A stretch of DNA of 64,000 nucleotides from Bradyrhizobium sp. CCGUVB1N3 (GCF_024199925.1 NZ_JANADR010000001.1:7629501-7693500), one strand, 5' to 3'; counted from the stretch's first letter, positions 25,738 through 34,633 are shown. The notes: generated by a model from the sequence alone, not told the origin. Program-made: numbers and translations.

Positions 25738-25893
25738 GCCCAGCGCATCCCGCGCCTCCTTCGGCAACTCCCGCCACTCTGGAACCCCAACGGCGCTGTG
25801 CGTGATGCCACCCGCGAACAGGTCCATCTGATGCATGCCGAACAGCCGGTTGCGCCGAACCGGGTTCGCCGGTATCGCCGTCCTGCTTGCCAT
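25732..25893 (-). CDS. Small conserved hypothetical ORF
   Basis: A 53-residue frame: MASRTAIPANPVRRNRLFGM then HQMDLFAGGITHSAVGV, ending EARDALGA. I recall similar short proteins beside recombinase genes in Rhizobiales, which are usually longer. The abrupt stop at the S1/P1 nuclease relic suggests C-terminal truncation. Its role is unknown. Confidence 0.4.
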   Translation of the reverse strand: MASRTAIPANPVRRNRLFGMHQMDLFAGGITHSAVGVPEWRELPKEARDALGA

Positions 25894-25949
25894 GAGCCTC
25901 TCCCGCTTCTGGTCGTGAGAGACTCCGCATGCACCGGAAGGCGGTTCAT

Positions 25950-26195
25950 TCAATGATGATGCCGGGCTCTTGACCACTGAATCGCGTTGAGCGCTTCCAG
26001 GCTGACAAGGGGCTCTGCCGTTAGGCTGCAACCCCGAACACATGCCGCGCGGTCGAACATCCAGGATGGGATCTCCAGAAAACGCTGCGTCTCCGATCCA
26101 TCCAGCGTGCAGCGGAAAACAACGCCGTCCGCCTTGTCGATCACGGCATGGTCGAAAACGTACGCATTCGGCCAGCACCCCGGGCGGACGCGCCG
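25950..26195 (-). CDS. Conserved hypothetical protein, DUF5372-like
   Basis: A frame of about 80 residues reads RRVRPGCWPNAYVFDHAV, then FRCTLDGSETQRFLEIPSW then MFDRAACVRGC, ending RARHHH. The FLEIPSWMFDRAAC segment resembles small transposon-borne proteins of the DUF5372 kind. The start is uncertain because the upstream IS66 relic is read through in the same frame. No function is known. Confidence 0.4.
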   Translation of the reverse strand, partial: RRVRPGCWPNAYVFDHAVIDKADGVVFRCTLDGSETQRFLEIPSWMFDRAACVRGCSLTAEPLVSLEALNAIQWSRARHHH

Positions 26196-26209
26196 GCCTG
26201 CCGTGGCGC

Positions 26210-26350
26210 TCAGGCGGCAGCCGCTTTGGACTGTCGGGTCGCCTTCCAATTCCACTGGAGCTGGTCGGCGACTCTGTTGACAGAGTAATCTGGAAGTCTG
26301 GCCAGCACGTCAGCGAGCCAGGCTTGCGGATCGACGTCGTTCATCTTGCA
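26210..26350 (-). pseudogene. IS66 TnpC C-terminal relic
   Basis: The minus-strand frame reads MNDVDPQAWLADVLARLPDY then NRVADQLQWNWKATRQSK, ending AAA-stop. This is the conserved tail of IS66-family TnpC (compare the complete copy ending at 39565, LHDLDPQAYLADVLERIVSG). Only about 45 codons remain. Confidence 0.8.
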
Positions 26351-26370
26351 GGTTTATGCGGCCCGCCGAA

Positions 26371-27274
26371 CTATGCCGAACGGGTCCGGTATGGCACGTC
26401 GGGCGCCGCTTCTCGAAGCGCAGCCTCCATGCCTTGAACTGTTTCTCGTACGACATCCTCAATCTGAATTTCCCCAACCCCTAAGAACACGGCCGGGGCG
26501 CGGCTAGCTGGTCCAATCGGCGGTGACGGCGGTAGTCCGTGCCGCAAAAGCACCCAGTCCATTGCCAAGCGAGCGGTTCGTCCGTTGCCATCCTCAAAGG
26601 GATGCAGACTGGCCAGCCGCTGATGGACCTGAGCCGCGAACTCCACCACAGCCATCGGATCACTGGATGTCAAGTCACGCTCGTTGCCTGCGGCCCAATC
26701 GGCGAAAGCGGCCATTTCTTTGGAAAGTGTTTGAGGTGGCGGATATCTCTTGGCAGTCCAAGTATCCTCGTCTGCAGCCTGCACAAGCACCTTTCGCAGA
26801 GCGCCGATGTGCGTAGCCTCATCCGCATTTCCCAGCAATATACGATTTAGTTCAAAAATGCCTTCTTTCGTGAATGGGGAATTCTTCTTCGCCCACTCCT
26901 GCACTTTGGCTGCAGCATGCTGCCATGAAGAAGCGATTTCATGATTCTCCGCCAATGTTGTGGAGGCGGAACACCGCAGCTTGTTAATGCGGAAGCACGC
27001 ATCGGCGGATAACTCACTTCCGACTTGACTCCATCTGCGTTTTATTTCCTCACATGTTCTAGACAAAGACAAGCGCTCCGGATGCTCTAACGCCGGAGGC
27101 CGGAATATCCGGGACATGAGTGCCAGCTGTGTCCCTGTAACGTAGACCGCCAAATTTCTAAGGTTCATGTCGGGAAGATTGCTCAATTCACTATTTGATG
27201 CCAAATCTAACGTCGAAAGATTTTGAAGATTTCCCAGTGTGCTGGGTAGCAGTCGCAGTTTGCAGCCTGCCAAG
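26371..27274 (-). pseudogene. LRR-Fic effector gene, 3' part (Fic domain)
   Basis: This is the C-terminal part of a split effector. The last leucine-rich repeats (LRLLPSTLGNLQNLSTLDL) are followed by a Fic domain. Its active-site motif is HPFEDGNGR, residues 467-475 of the rebuilt protein, in LASLHPFEDGNGRTARLAM. Fic enzymes transfer AMP, UMP or other groups from nucleotides to target hydroxyls. No S/T-x-x-x-E-(G/N) inhibitory motif is obvious. Together with 28177-28904, minus the IS and one copy of a 4-bp repeat, it forms a single 544-codon frame (728 + 904 = 1632 bases). The architecture and length resemble Xanthomonas AvrAC/XopAC, a uridylyltransferase of plant immune kinases. Confidence 0.85.
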
Positions 27275-27278
27275 CTAA

Positions 27279-28176
27279 GAGTCTGACTCAAAATTGCATT
27301 GCTGTTTTTATGGCTGCGATGCGCCTTGTCATGAGTTGGACGGAGGCGAGGAAGAGCCAGGCAGTTGCGCTTTCGATGGTTCGCTCGAAGTCCTTGGCCA
27401 ATCTGCGGTTGCGGCCGAGCCAGGCGAAGGTTCGTTCGACCACCCAGCGGCGCGGAAGCACCTCGAAGCCCTGTGCGGCATCGGAGCGCTTGATGATCTC
27501 GACAGTCCACCGGCCGATCTTTCCCAGCACCGCCTTGAGCTTTCCGCCGGCATAGCCGCCATCGGCGAAGATATGGCGCAGCCAGGGGAAGCGGTAGCGA
27601 ATGCTGCACAGGACATCTGGCGCGCCATCGCGATCCTGGACGTCGGCAGCGTGAACGATCGCGCCGACCAGGAGCCCTTGGGTGTCGGTGACGATGTGGC
27701 GCTTTCGACCCTTGATCTTCTTCCCCGCGTCGTAGCCGCGAGGGCCGCCACCTTCGGTGGTCTTGACCGATTGGCTGTCGATCACACCAGCCGTCGGCGA
27801 GGCCTCCCGGCCGATCGCCTCGCGCGCCAGCATCAGGAGTGCGTGGTTGATCGATTGCCACAATCCGCTGTCCCGCCATTGGTAGAAATAGTACTGCACC
27901 GTGGTCATTGGTGGAAACAGAGTGGGCGGCAGCATGCGCCACGGCAACCCGCCGCGCAGCAGATAGAGCACTGCCTCGACGATGTCCCGATAGCTCCATT
28001 TCGGGCGCCGCCCGCGCTTGGCCCGCACAGGAAGCAACCTCTCCAGCACGACCCATTCCGCATCCGTCAAGTCGCTTGGCAAACGCAGCTCCTCTCGGGC
28101 AAACTGTGCCCGAGTGATATCAGTCCACATTCTCGATCCCTTTGATGCTTCGCAACACCAATGGAATCAGAACTCG
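27279..28176 (-). mobile_element. IS5-family element inserted in the LRR-Fic gene
   Basis: An 898-bp element with related ends (gagtctgactc inward from 27279, and gagttctgattcc on the other strand inward from 28175). It is flanked by ctaa (27275-27278) and ctga (28177-28180), which I read as a 4-bp target duplication with one later change. Excising the element and one tetranucleotide restores the reading frame of the host gene, supporting these borders. Confidence 0.78.
27288..28130 (-). CDS. IS5-family transposase
   Basis: This 280-residue single-frame DDE transposase starts MWTDITRAQFAREELRLPSD. The N-terminal DUF4096-type region (LTDAEWVVLERLLPVRAKRG) is followed by a DDE_Tnp_1-like core. 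GVIDSQSVKTTEGGG holds the first Asp, HIFADGGYAGGKLK the second, and RRWVVERTFAWLGRNRRLAKD the Glu. The frame is intact. Its reading frame on the same strand runs on into the interrupted effector only in a different phase, so no fusion is expected. Confidence 0.93.
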   Translation of the reverse strand: MWTDITRAQFAREELRLPSDLTDAEWVVLERLLPVRAKRGRRPKWSYRDIVEAVLYLLRGGLPWRMLPPTLFPPMTTVQYYFYQWRDSGLWQSINHALLMLAREAIGREASPTAGVIDSQSVKTTEGGGPRGYDAGKKIKGRKRHIVTDTQGLLVGAIVHAADVQDRDGAPDVLCSIRYRFPWLRHIFADGGYAGGKLKAVLGKIGRWTVEIIKRSDAAQGFEVLPRRWVVERTFAWLGRNRRLAKDFERTIESATAWLFLASVQLMTRRIAAIKTAMQF

Positions 28177-28904
28177 CTGATATCACTCAACTTATTTTTC
28201 GGTCGGACACTAAGGTTCTCAAGCGCTTCGCAGTCGCCTATTTCATCCGGCAGTCCACGTAATGAGTTGAAGGATAGTGAAAGCGTGGTTAGGTTCTTTA
28301 ACATCCCAATACTATGAGGCAGCTCGACAATTGAGCAAAGGTCCGCAATGAGCTCCGTCAAATGCTTGCACTGCGAAATTTCGTTGGGCAACTGGGTGAG
28401 CGCGGCGTTCTCCGAAATATCCAAGCGGCGCAGGTGATGAATCCGATTGAGCCCAGGGGGCAGCTGGGACAAATTCAGGTCACTTAAATCTAAGTCCGTC
28501 CCACCTTCGTCAAAACAGCGCAGGATATGATCCATGGCCGCTTGCCTTTGCTCGCGTGATTGCGACGCGTTTGCTTCATTTGACGTCGATGGAGCGCAAC
28601 ACAGTTTGCTGCGAAAGAATGACGATTTGTTTTTCGTGGGTGCTTGATTGCACCACGCTTGAAGTTCCGAGCGCAATGCGCCGGACGATTCCGCTTGATC
28701 CGTCTGCCGGCCAGAACTGGCTCGCGACATACTTGAGTGTACGTCGTCCTGAGCGCCCCCTGAATGTTGCATCGCTTGATCATCACTTAGCTCCATGCCC
28801 GCAATCGTTTCTGCAAAGCGAACGGCATCTTCTGAGTCTCTCGATTCATCTGCCTCGCTAGCGCTTATGGACTGCGTGGATGAGGCAACGATTCGACCGT
28901 ACAT
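28177..28904 (-). pseudogene. LRR-Fic effector gene, 5' part (secretion leader and LRRs)
   Basis: The N-terminal part starts MYGRIVASSTQSISASEADE and continues RFAETIAGME, a Ser-rich leader that closely parallels NopP at 41602 (MYGHSISASQ, RFERTLAGME). Leucine-rich repeats follow (LDLSDLNLSQLPPGLNRIHH, LRRLDISENAALTQLPNEIS, LTTLSLSFNSLRGLPDEIG). The frame meets the IS5-family element at 28176 after LSDIS; reading into the IS adds only EF-stop, giving a truncated 245-residue product. Even so, the secretion signal and LRRs remain, so a short decoy-like product might still be exported. A degenerate tts box lies at 28961-28978. Confidence 0.85.
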
Positions 28905-28960
28905 CAGATTCCTCGCCTATCGCCAAATTGCACGTTGTCGAGCGAGAGCCTATGCAGATT

Positions 28961-28978
28961 AGCTGACCTTAACCTGAC
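28961..28978 (-). promoter_or_regulatory. Degenerate tts box of the LRR-Fic gene
   Basis: Read on the minus strand the site is gtcaggttaaggtcagct. Compared with GTCAGCTTNTCGAAAGCT it keeps both outer blocks (GTCAG and AGCT) and loses the central TCGAAA. The nopP gene has nearly the same variant (gtcagattacggtcagct). It is 57 bp upstream of the ATG. Whether TtsI uses it is untested. Confidence 0.45.
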
Positions 28979-29063
28979 GCACAGGCGCCCAAGCATGTGT
29001 CCGCGCTTACACGCGACGGCTTGGTTATCGCAATAATTCAAGCGCGCGCTTCACCAACTCTGA

Positions 29064-29530
29064 GTGGTGATCAGCGAGGGGTACGACTGCTGGGGACGAC
29101 ACCATTTGACCATTGCTCAGCCGGCAGATCAGTCAAAGGGAGGCTGGACGGCCAACGGAAATCCCGGCGAACGAGATCTTGCGGTACACAAGGATGGCAT
29201 AACGCTGACCGTCATGGGGGCGGTGGTCTGCGGTCGGCCGATCAGGCAGGAGTCGATGCAAAAGCAGCTGACCAGCCACTTTCAAAAGCTGTTCGCCTAT
29301 GATCATTGCATGGTCTTTTTTCACCTGACCTACGCCTACATCAAAGATGTGGAGGAAGTGATCGAATATTGAAGGAGGTGGCGGAAAAGGCGGCTCCTCC
29401 TGCATTCAAGTATAAGATTCGCGAGGACATCAAGCGGTCGGAATCGCGGCCGTCAGGCTTTGTCGCCGAATACGAGCGTCCGCATGCGCCAGTCAAGGTC
29501 GTATTCCTTGTTCTAAACATGCAGCAGGAA
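29064..29530 (+). pseudogene. Frameshifted gene of unknown function
   Basis: One frame reads GYDCWGRHHLTIAQPADQSK, then HKDGITLTVMGAVVCGRPI, LFAYDHCMVFFHLTYAYIK and DVEEVIEY-stop (29372). The next frame continues LKEVAEKAAPPAFKYKIRED then FVAEYERPHAPVKVVFLVLN. The joined sequence is protein-like over about 150 residues with a single frameshift near 29370. I do not recognise the family. It is followed at once by recombinase debris. Confidence 0.4.
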
Positions 29531-30034
29531 GCGAGGTGCGAGGCCGCTCTGTTGTTGCTGGCCAAGCTCGGCCTGCGAGCCGACGATGTTGCAACGCTCA
29601 CCCTCGACGAGATCGACTGGCGCGCCAGCGAGATACTCGTTCGCGCCAAGGGCCGACAGCGTGCACGAATACCGATACCGCCTGACATTGGCGCGGCTAT
29701 TGTTGCATATCTGCGCAATGGCCGCCCAAAGTCGTCGTGCCGACGGCTGTTCGTCCGCACACTCGCGCCACACGTCTGCTTTGCTTCCGGATGCGCGGTC
29801 ACCATGATCGCCAAGGCCGCCCTTGATCGCGTTGGAATCGAAGGTTGCGCCCACCGCGGCGCCCATATCTTCTGACACAGTCTCGCTACCGAGCTTCTCC
29901 GATCTGGGGCGACCTTGTCGGAGATCGGACAGTTGCCGCGGCACGAGAACCACGACACCACCCGGATTTACGCGAAGGTCGACATCAATGCGCTGAGAGC
30001 ATTGAGTCTGCCCTGGTCGGGAGGCGTGCAATGA
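29530..30034 (+). pseudogene. Tyrosine recombinase relic with a nonsense codon at the catalytic arginine
   Basis: The frame gives AALLLLAKLGLRADDVATLT, LDEIDWRASEILVRAKGRQR and HRGAHIF. A TGA at 29873-29875 follows, then HSLATELLRSGATLSEIGQL, DTTRIYAKVDINALRALSL and a stop at 30032. Relatives have H-x-F-R-H where this has F-stop-H, so a single base change (CGA to TGA) probably removed the second catalytic Arg. The N-terminal domain is also missing. It overlaps the next recombinase relic by ATGA, as in paired or triple recombinase elements. Confidence 0.75.
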
Positions 30035-30560
30035 CCGATCTGCGCTCCGCAGTCGATAAGTACCTGAGCATGCGCAAGAGGTTGGGGTACAAGTACGAGC
30101 ACCGGATGGGCATGCGTATATCCGAGGCGATGGGCCTGGAGTGTGATGACGTTGATCTCGAGGCTGGCGTGCTGACGGTCCGGCTGACCAAGTTCGGTAA
30201 GTATGCCGCAGGCTCGTGCCATTGCATCCGACGACGAGAACCGCGCTGCGCGACTACGCCCACCGGCGCGACGCGATGCTCGGGTCAAGCTGCTGCTCGA
30301 CCTTCTTCGTTGCCGAACAGGGAGGCCGCTTGCTGAACCAGTACGTTCATCGCGTCTTCTGGCGGTTGTCCCGAGAGATCGGGCTGCGGCGACCAGGGTG
30401 ATCGTACCGGGCCACGCGTGCACGACTTCCGGCATCGCTTCGCCATCCAGACGCCGCTCGACTGGTATCACAACAACTCCCAGTGCTCTCCACTTACCTC
30501 GGCCACGCCTGCGTGCGTGATGCCTATTGGTATCTCTCCGCCTGCCCCGAGTTGATGGAA
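30031..30560 (+). pseudogene. Second tyrosine recombinase relic, deleted and frameshifted
   Basis: It begins MTDLRSAVDKYLSMRKRLGY then KYEHR, the usual N-terminus of a family of adjacent integrases. It then jumps to GMRISEAMGLECDDVDLEAG, so most of the N-terminal domain has been deleted. Later frames still show LHPTTRTALRDYAHRRDAML, FVAEQGGRLLNQYVHRVFW and a HDFRHRFA-like box. Several frameshifts make it inactive. Its ATGA overlap with the upstream relic suggests a recombinase pair such as those in RIT or Tn554-like elements. Confidence 0.72.
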
Positions 30561-31330
30561 GAAGTTATACGCTTCCACCCGAATTGCCGCGCGGCAGCTT
30601 CATCCAGACCCTCGTGCTCACCGACATTGCTACCGGCTGGACGGAGTGCGCTCCTCTGATCGTGCGCGAACATACGCTGTTGAGTACGGTGTTGACGGAA
30701 TTGCGCAAACAATTGCCCTTTGCGCTGGTCGGCCTCGATACGGACAATGACACCGTGTTCATGAACGAGACGCTGAAAGCCTACTGCGATGCGGCCACCA
30801 TCGTCTTCACGCGCTGCTGGCCCTACCGGAAGAGCGATCAGGCGTTCGTCGAGCAGAAGAACGGCGCCGTCGTACGCAGGATGGTCGGCTATCGTCGGTT
30901 CGAGGGCCTGGAAACGGCCAAACCAAGAAATCTATGCCGCTCTCGACCCGGTCGGGTTGTTGCGCGACATCCGCGGCGCGCAGGAACGCCTCGCGGCGCT
31001 CGCGGATACCCAGCCAATCGCCCATCCTGCTGCGGCAGCGCAATCGATCGATCTCTTCCTGGCAAGCCTACGAACCGCCTGGAAGGACGGAGCTATGCAA
31101 CCGACGGAGCGGCCAATCGTGAAAGCGAAAAGAGGCCGGCGGCGTCCCGACCCGCTCATCCGGGCAACGCCAGATTTGGGAAAATGGTTTGAAGCCGAGC
31201 CTTGGCGGACTGGTAGCGAACTGCTCTCCCGGTTGCAGGCGGAATATCCTGGACCTATCCGAACAAGCTTCTTCGAACGCTTCAACGTCGGCTTAAATCC
31301 TGGCGCAGCGAGCAAGCGAACGCGTTGTTG
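30560..31330 (+). pseudogene. ISNCY-type DDE transposase/integrase relic
   Basis: The frame reads SFIQTLVLTDIATGWTECAP, VGLDTDNDTVFMNETLKAY and SDQAFVEQKNGAVVRRMVGY, giving the D, D and E of an rve-type integrase core. After GLETAK about 80 residues present in relatives are missing, and the next part (LDPVGLLRDIRGAQERLAAL, KRGRRRPDPL, WFEAEPWRTGSELLSRLQAE) is in another frame. The N-terminal DNA-binding region is absent. Confidence 0.72.
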
Positions 31331-31500
31331 TTCGTTCCTACGGGGGAAACGCTGCTGGGGCATGAGGTCACAACAACCCAATGATGTGGCAGACGCCAGC
31401 GGAGGAGGCCGGGCGCTCCGAAACCCTGGCCATCTCCGCACCCGGCCTCCTCCTCAACCCAAGCCGGGAGCAAAATAAATGAGGCAACCGATCGCACTCG
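31330..31500 (+). repeat. ISNCY-type element right end, copy 1
   Basis: About 170 bp here recur at 55443-55617 with high similarity, including cacccggcctcctcctcaac and gcaaccgatcgcactcggga. It follows directly the ISNCY-type transposase relic, so it is probably the outer end of that element. The second copy has no transposase beside it. Confidence 0.7.
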
Positions 31501-31544
31501 GGAGCAATCTGCCTGGGGACACACGCGCGGGCCTGAACCGGCCG

Positions 31545-31890
31545 AACTTGCCGGCACGGGCGGCTGGCAGCGCGGTCTCTCCGCGGTCGTCGCGGTCGGG
31601 TTGTGCTCGGGCGCGATCATGCTGCTCTTCTTTGGACTGGCGCAAGACCTCTTCTGGACCGGCGTCGGCGCCACACTGCTGATGGGTCTCGGCACGGCGG
31701 TGACCGTCGCGGCGATCGCAACGCTCGCGGTCAGCGCGCGCGACATCGCCGGCCGTGTTGCCAAGGCTCAGGCCGGCTTTGGCATGCTCGCGATCCGGGC
31801 GCTCGAGGTCGCGGCGTCGGTGGCGATTGTTGCCTTCGGTGCCCTGCTGCTAGCCGGTTACAGAGCAACTCTGGATGTTCTCGCGGTGAT
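31545..31890 (+). pseudogene. NicO-type nickel/cobalt efflux protein, C-terminal fragment
   Basis: The frame reads GWQRGLSAVVAVGLCSGAIM, FFGLAQDLFWTGVGATLLMG, LGTAVTVAAIATLAVSARD and IRALEVAASVAIVAFGALLL then AGY, all membrane segments. This matches the last transmembrane helices of the NicO/RcnA nickel-cobalt exporters. The usual VGLRPCSGAI motif has lost two residues (VGLCSGAI), and after AGY the frame runs into unrelated sequence. Both the 5' half and the native stop are gone. Confidence 0.68.
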
Positions 31891-31918
31891 GCCCGCGACG
31901 AAGGAAGCGGAGAAGAGG

Positions 31919-32878
31919 TTACGGCCTGCAAGTCGGCACGGGGCTCGCGGGCCGCTCAGGATCCCGGCGGTAACGAGCGAGGATCGGTTCGAGTATCTCA
32001 TTCGACCAGAATTTCGGAGCGCCGATCTCCTTCAGGCAAAGGGCGTTCCAATAAGGGCCATTGGACGAAAACGATCGGCGCGCCGAAACGGCTTGCGCAA
32101 CCGCCTTGATGTCCTGCGCTTCCGGGTAGATGTAGACTGTCGTCGGTTCATCGAGCAGCGGAATGATCTGTTCTGCGTCGGATCGCGACCAACTCGTGCA
32201 TCCATTGCTGCGTCCGCTCGCGTAGTCCACGAGGGTTCCGACCGGAACGCAACCATTCACATTGGCATACGGACTGCGCGCCATGCTTCGATAATGGATG
32301 CCCTTCAGGACAATGGCTGCATGTCCGCCGATCGCACGCTCCCTGGCATTGGCGGTCTCTCCCTCGCCATCGAACTGAACGAACGAGCGCATCAGGATGG
32401 CCTCCCGTTTTGCGGCGTTGCGAAAGTAACCCTTGAAGGAGGCTTTCGTCTCGGCCGTCACATAGGCGCCGCCGGTCGTCAGATTCGAGTCCAGTGCATT
32501 GCCGAAATTTTTCGCGCACTCCTTTCCGTTCGCGAAATTCACCGCGCCCTTGATATTGCGGCCGCTGCCGTGCCCCGCGGACATCGCGCGAAATGACCGG
32601 TCGGCTTCGCAGATCTCGTAGAAGCGCTTTCCCAATCCGCCATCGCTCGGCCGCGTCGCGTCCATGGCGAAATAGCAGGGGTTTTTGACGACGGCTGCCG
32701 CGACCTTTCGCAGGTAGAGAGCGCGCGCTCTCTGCAGGACCACTGGGACGATCTGTCCCTCGCCGTCTCCGACATGGTTCGTCAACCAGGCCGGAGTTTC
32801 CGACGGCTGTTCCACCGCCAAGGCTCCAGCCGCAAGCCAAGCGGCGATCGTCACGCCGAGCGCGAACCGCCCGAGCAC
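31919..32878 (-). CDS. L,D-transpeptidase-like (murein catalytic-domain family) exported protein
   Basis: A 319-residue protein beginning at GTG 32878 with a signal peptide (VLGRFALGVTIAAWLAAGAL, cleavage likely after ALA). The body contains YFAMDATRPSDG, GGHAAIVLKGIHYRSMARS and SGRSNGCTSWSRSDA. The last fits the S-x-G-C active-site pattern of the murein L,D-transpeptidase catalytic-domain family. Such enzymes act on peptidoglycan in the periplasm. The gene starts about 40 bp after the CobW-family gene on the same strand, so the two probably share the Zur-type promoter. The extreme C-terminus (ERPASPVPTCRP) may be altered by the adjacent rearrangement. Confidence 0.7.
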   Translation of the reverse strand: MLGRFALGVTIAAWLAAGALAVEQPSETPAWLTNHVGDGEGQIVPVVLQRARALYLRKVAAAVVKNPCYFAMDATRPSDGGLGKRFYEICEADRSFRAMSAGHGSGRNIKGAVNFANGKECAKNFGNALDSNLTTGGAYVTAETKASFKGYFRNAAKREAILMRSFVQFDGEGETANARERAIGGHAAIVLKGIHYRSMARSPYANVNGCVPVGTLVDYASGRSNGCTSWSRSDAEQIIPLLDEPTTVYIYPEAQDIKAVAQAVSARRSFSSNGPYWNALCLKEIGAPKFWSNEILEPILARYRRDPERPASPVPTCRP

Positions 32879-32919
32879 GGCCAATCCAGCCCGCAACGGA
32901 TCGCCGCCACGGCTGCCAT

Positions 32920-34125
32920 TCAGGCGGCCTGATCGGCGCGTCGCCAGGCTGGAAATGGATCTGACAGCTTTGCCCATTCGGCAACATCCATTGCAGGCCT
33001 GCCCGGCACGAGGCAGGCATCGAGCCGCGCGCGGATCGCCCCTTCGTCCATGCCGACGCCGATGAATACGATTTCCTGGCGGCGGTCGCCATAGATCTCG
33101 TTCCAGTGCTTCCGCAGATTTTTGCGCCAGAAGGGATCGTCGGGCCAGCGTTCGGCAGGAACGGCCGCCCACCAGAATCCCAATGCTCCGGTTCGCATGA
33201 TCGAACCCGCCTGGCTGATCTCGCCGAGCCATTGCGGCCGGGTCGCCAGCCAGAAATGACCTTTCGCCCGGACGACACCCGGCCAAGGCTGCTTGATGAA
33301 CTGGTCGAACTTGGCGGGATCGAACGGCCTGCGGCCGCGGTAGACGAAGTTCGTCACGCCGTATTCTTCGCTCTCGGGCACGTGCTCGGCGAAGCCATAG
33401 AGCTCCTTGTACCAGAGCGGGTGCTGCTGGGCCTTCTCAAAGTCGAAGCGGCCGGTGTCGAGTACGCGATCGAAGGGCACACGGCTGTGGTTTGCCTCGA
33501 TGATATCGGCCTCCGGATTGAGCGAGCGGATAATCTTGCGCGCCGCTTCGCGCTGAGCTTCCGTGGCGTCGTCGACCTTGTTGAGCACCACCACATCAGC
33601 AAACTCGATCTGCTCCACAAGCAGGTCGACCAGCGTTCGTCTGTCGTCTTCCAGTGCCTCGCCGCGATCCTGCAGAAAGTCGGTCGACGAATAGTCCTTG
33701 AGTAGGTTCACGGCGTCGACCACGGTGACCATGGTGTCGAGGCGTGCCACGTCGGAGAGGCTTTCGCCGTCTTCGGAGCGGAAGTCGAAGGTTGCCGCCA
33801 CTGGCAGCGGCTCGGAGATGCCGGTGGATTCGATCAGGAGATAATCGAAGCGGCCGCTCTCGGCGAGGGCGCGCACCTCCTTCAGAAGGTCGTCCCTCAG
33901 CGTGCAGCAGATGCAGCCGTTGGTCATCTCGACGAGCTTCTCATCGGTCCGGGACAGGTTCGCACCGCCATCGCGAACCAGATCCGCGTCGATGTTCACC
34001 TCGCTCATGTCGTTGACGATCACTGCCACCTTCAGGCCGTGCCGGTTGTTCAGGACGTGGTTCAGCAAAGTGGTCTTTCCAGCCCCGAGGAAACCGGACA
34101 AGACGGTGACGGGGAGTATTTGCAT
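32920..34125 (-). CDS. zigA: CobW/ZigA-family zinc chaperone GTPase
   Basis: This 401-residue GTPase of the COG0523 family has a Walker A motif GFLGAGKT (residues 11-18), [13 protein letters not shown], the metal-binding CICC (residues 71-74) and NKVD near 177, followed by the CobW_C domain. ZigA/YciC/ZNG1-type members insert zinc into client enzymes during zinc shortage. A perfect Zur-type palindrome lies 70 bp upstream. The frame is complete, and the L,D-transpeptidase-like gene follows on the same strand. The symbol is by family analogy. Confidence 0.85.
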   Translation of the reverse strand: MQILPVTVLSGFLGAGKTTLLNHVLNNRHGLKVAVIVNDMSEVNIDADLVRDGGANLSRTDEKLVEMTNGCICCTLRDDLLKEVRALAESGRFDYLLIESTGISEPLPVAATFDFRSEDGESLSDVARLDTMVTVVDAVNLLKDYSSTDFLQDRGEALEDDRRTLVDLLVEQIEFADVVVLNKVDDATEAQREAARKIIRSLNPEADIIEANHSRVPFDRVLDTGRFDFEKAQQHPLWYKELYGFAEHVPESEEYGVTNFVYRGRRPFDPAKFDQFIKQPWPGVVRAKGHFWLATRPQWLGEISQAGSIMRTGALGFWWAAVPAERWPDDPFWRKNLRKHWNEIYGDRRQEIVFIGVGMDEGAIRARLDACLVPGRPAMDVAEWAKLSDPFPAWRRADQAA

Positions 34126-34194
34126 GGAGATCGAAGAGCCTTTTTCAAGGAGATAGGGTGAGAGCGGTGGAGTGGCACACGAGGAGCCTGCTAA

Positions 34195-34214
34195 TGTAAT
34201 GTTATAACATTACA
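34195..34214. promoter_or_regulatory. Zur-box palindrome
   Basis: tgtaatgttataacattaca is a perfect 20-bp palindrome. It fits the Zur operator type known in alphaproteobacteria (AT-rich, TGTTATAACA core) and lies 70 bp before the CobW-family start codon. Zinc-loaded Zur would repress here; zinc starvation would turn the operon on. Confidence 0.8.
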
Positions 34215-34261
34215 TTGATCGACCTCAATTCGCCTGTCAAGGCGCATGACTGCCTAAATTA

Positions 34262-34501
34262 GGCTTCATCGCAAGTGGCCCGCGCAGCCCGGCGCGCCCT
34301 ACACCTACGTCATCACCAAGGGGTTTTGGTGCATTTCGGCTGGCGACGCTGCGCGATCTGCCGGACATGGACACGCTGGAGGACGCCGGCCTGCTCAGCA
34401 AGGACAAAATGTTGGCGGGAGAGTTGCCGGATCCCTTGCCGGCAGATGATGAAGAGCATGACGATGACGAAAAAGCTGCAGATTGGACAGAGACAGGCTA
34501 G
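34262..34501 (+). pseudogene. scpB-type relic (C-terminal part)
   Basis: The frame reads WPAQPGAPYTYVITKGF, then shifts to LATLRDLPDMDTLEDAGLLS and KDKMLAGELPDPLPADDEE, ending TETG-stop at 34501. PGAPYTYV and ATLRDLPD-LE-AGLLS are the C-terminal signature of the rhizobial ScpB-like protein. The N-terminal relic is at 23056-23230. Here too there is a frameshift (near 34330). Confidence 0.65.
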
Positions 34502-34633
34502 CCTCAGTGAGCGGCCTCTTTCGATTCTATCCCCAACCCGCAAGTGTCCCGCCCCGAGACATAAAACCTTGGCACAGGTTGTGCTGACTAATGGGAGCCG
34601 GGATTTTGCATCACCCTCCCGGGGCTCGATAAG

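Noticed and set aside
26371..28056. Single 561-codon frame that fuses IS5-derived sequence to the Fic domain
   Set aside because: The first part is an out-of-frame reading of the IS5-family transposase gene; the real transposase frame is different and the effector continues at 28177.
27294..28145. 283-codon plus-strand frame
   Set aside because: Antisense shadow of the IS5-family transposase.
32148..33278. 376-codon minus-strand frame
   Set aside because: Overlaps the CobW-family and L,D-transpeptidase-like genes in a wrong frame and has low-complexity composition.
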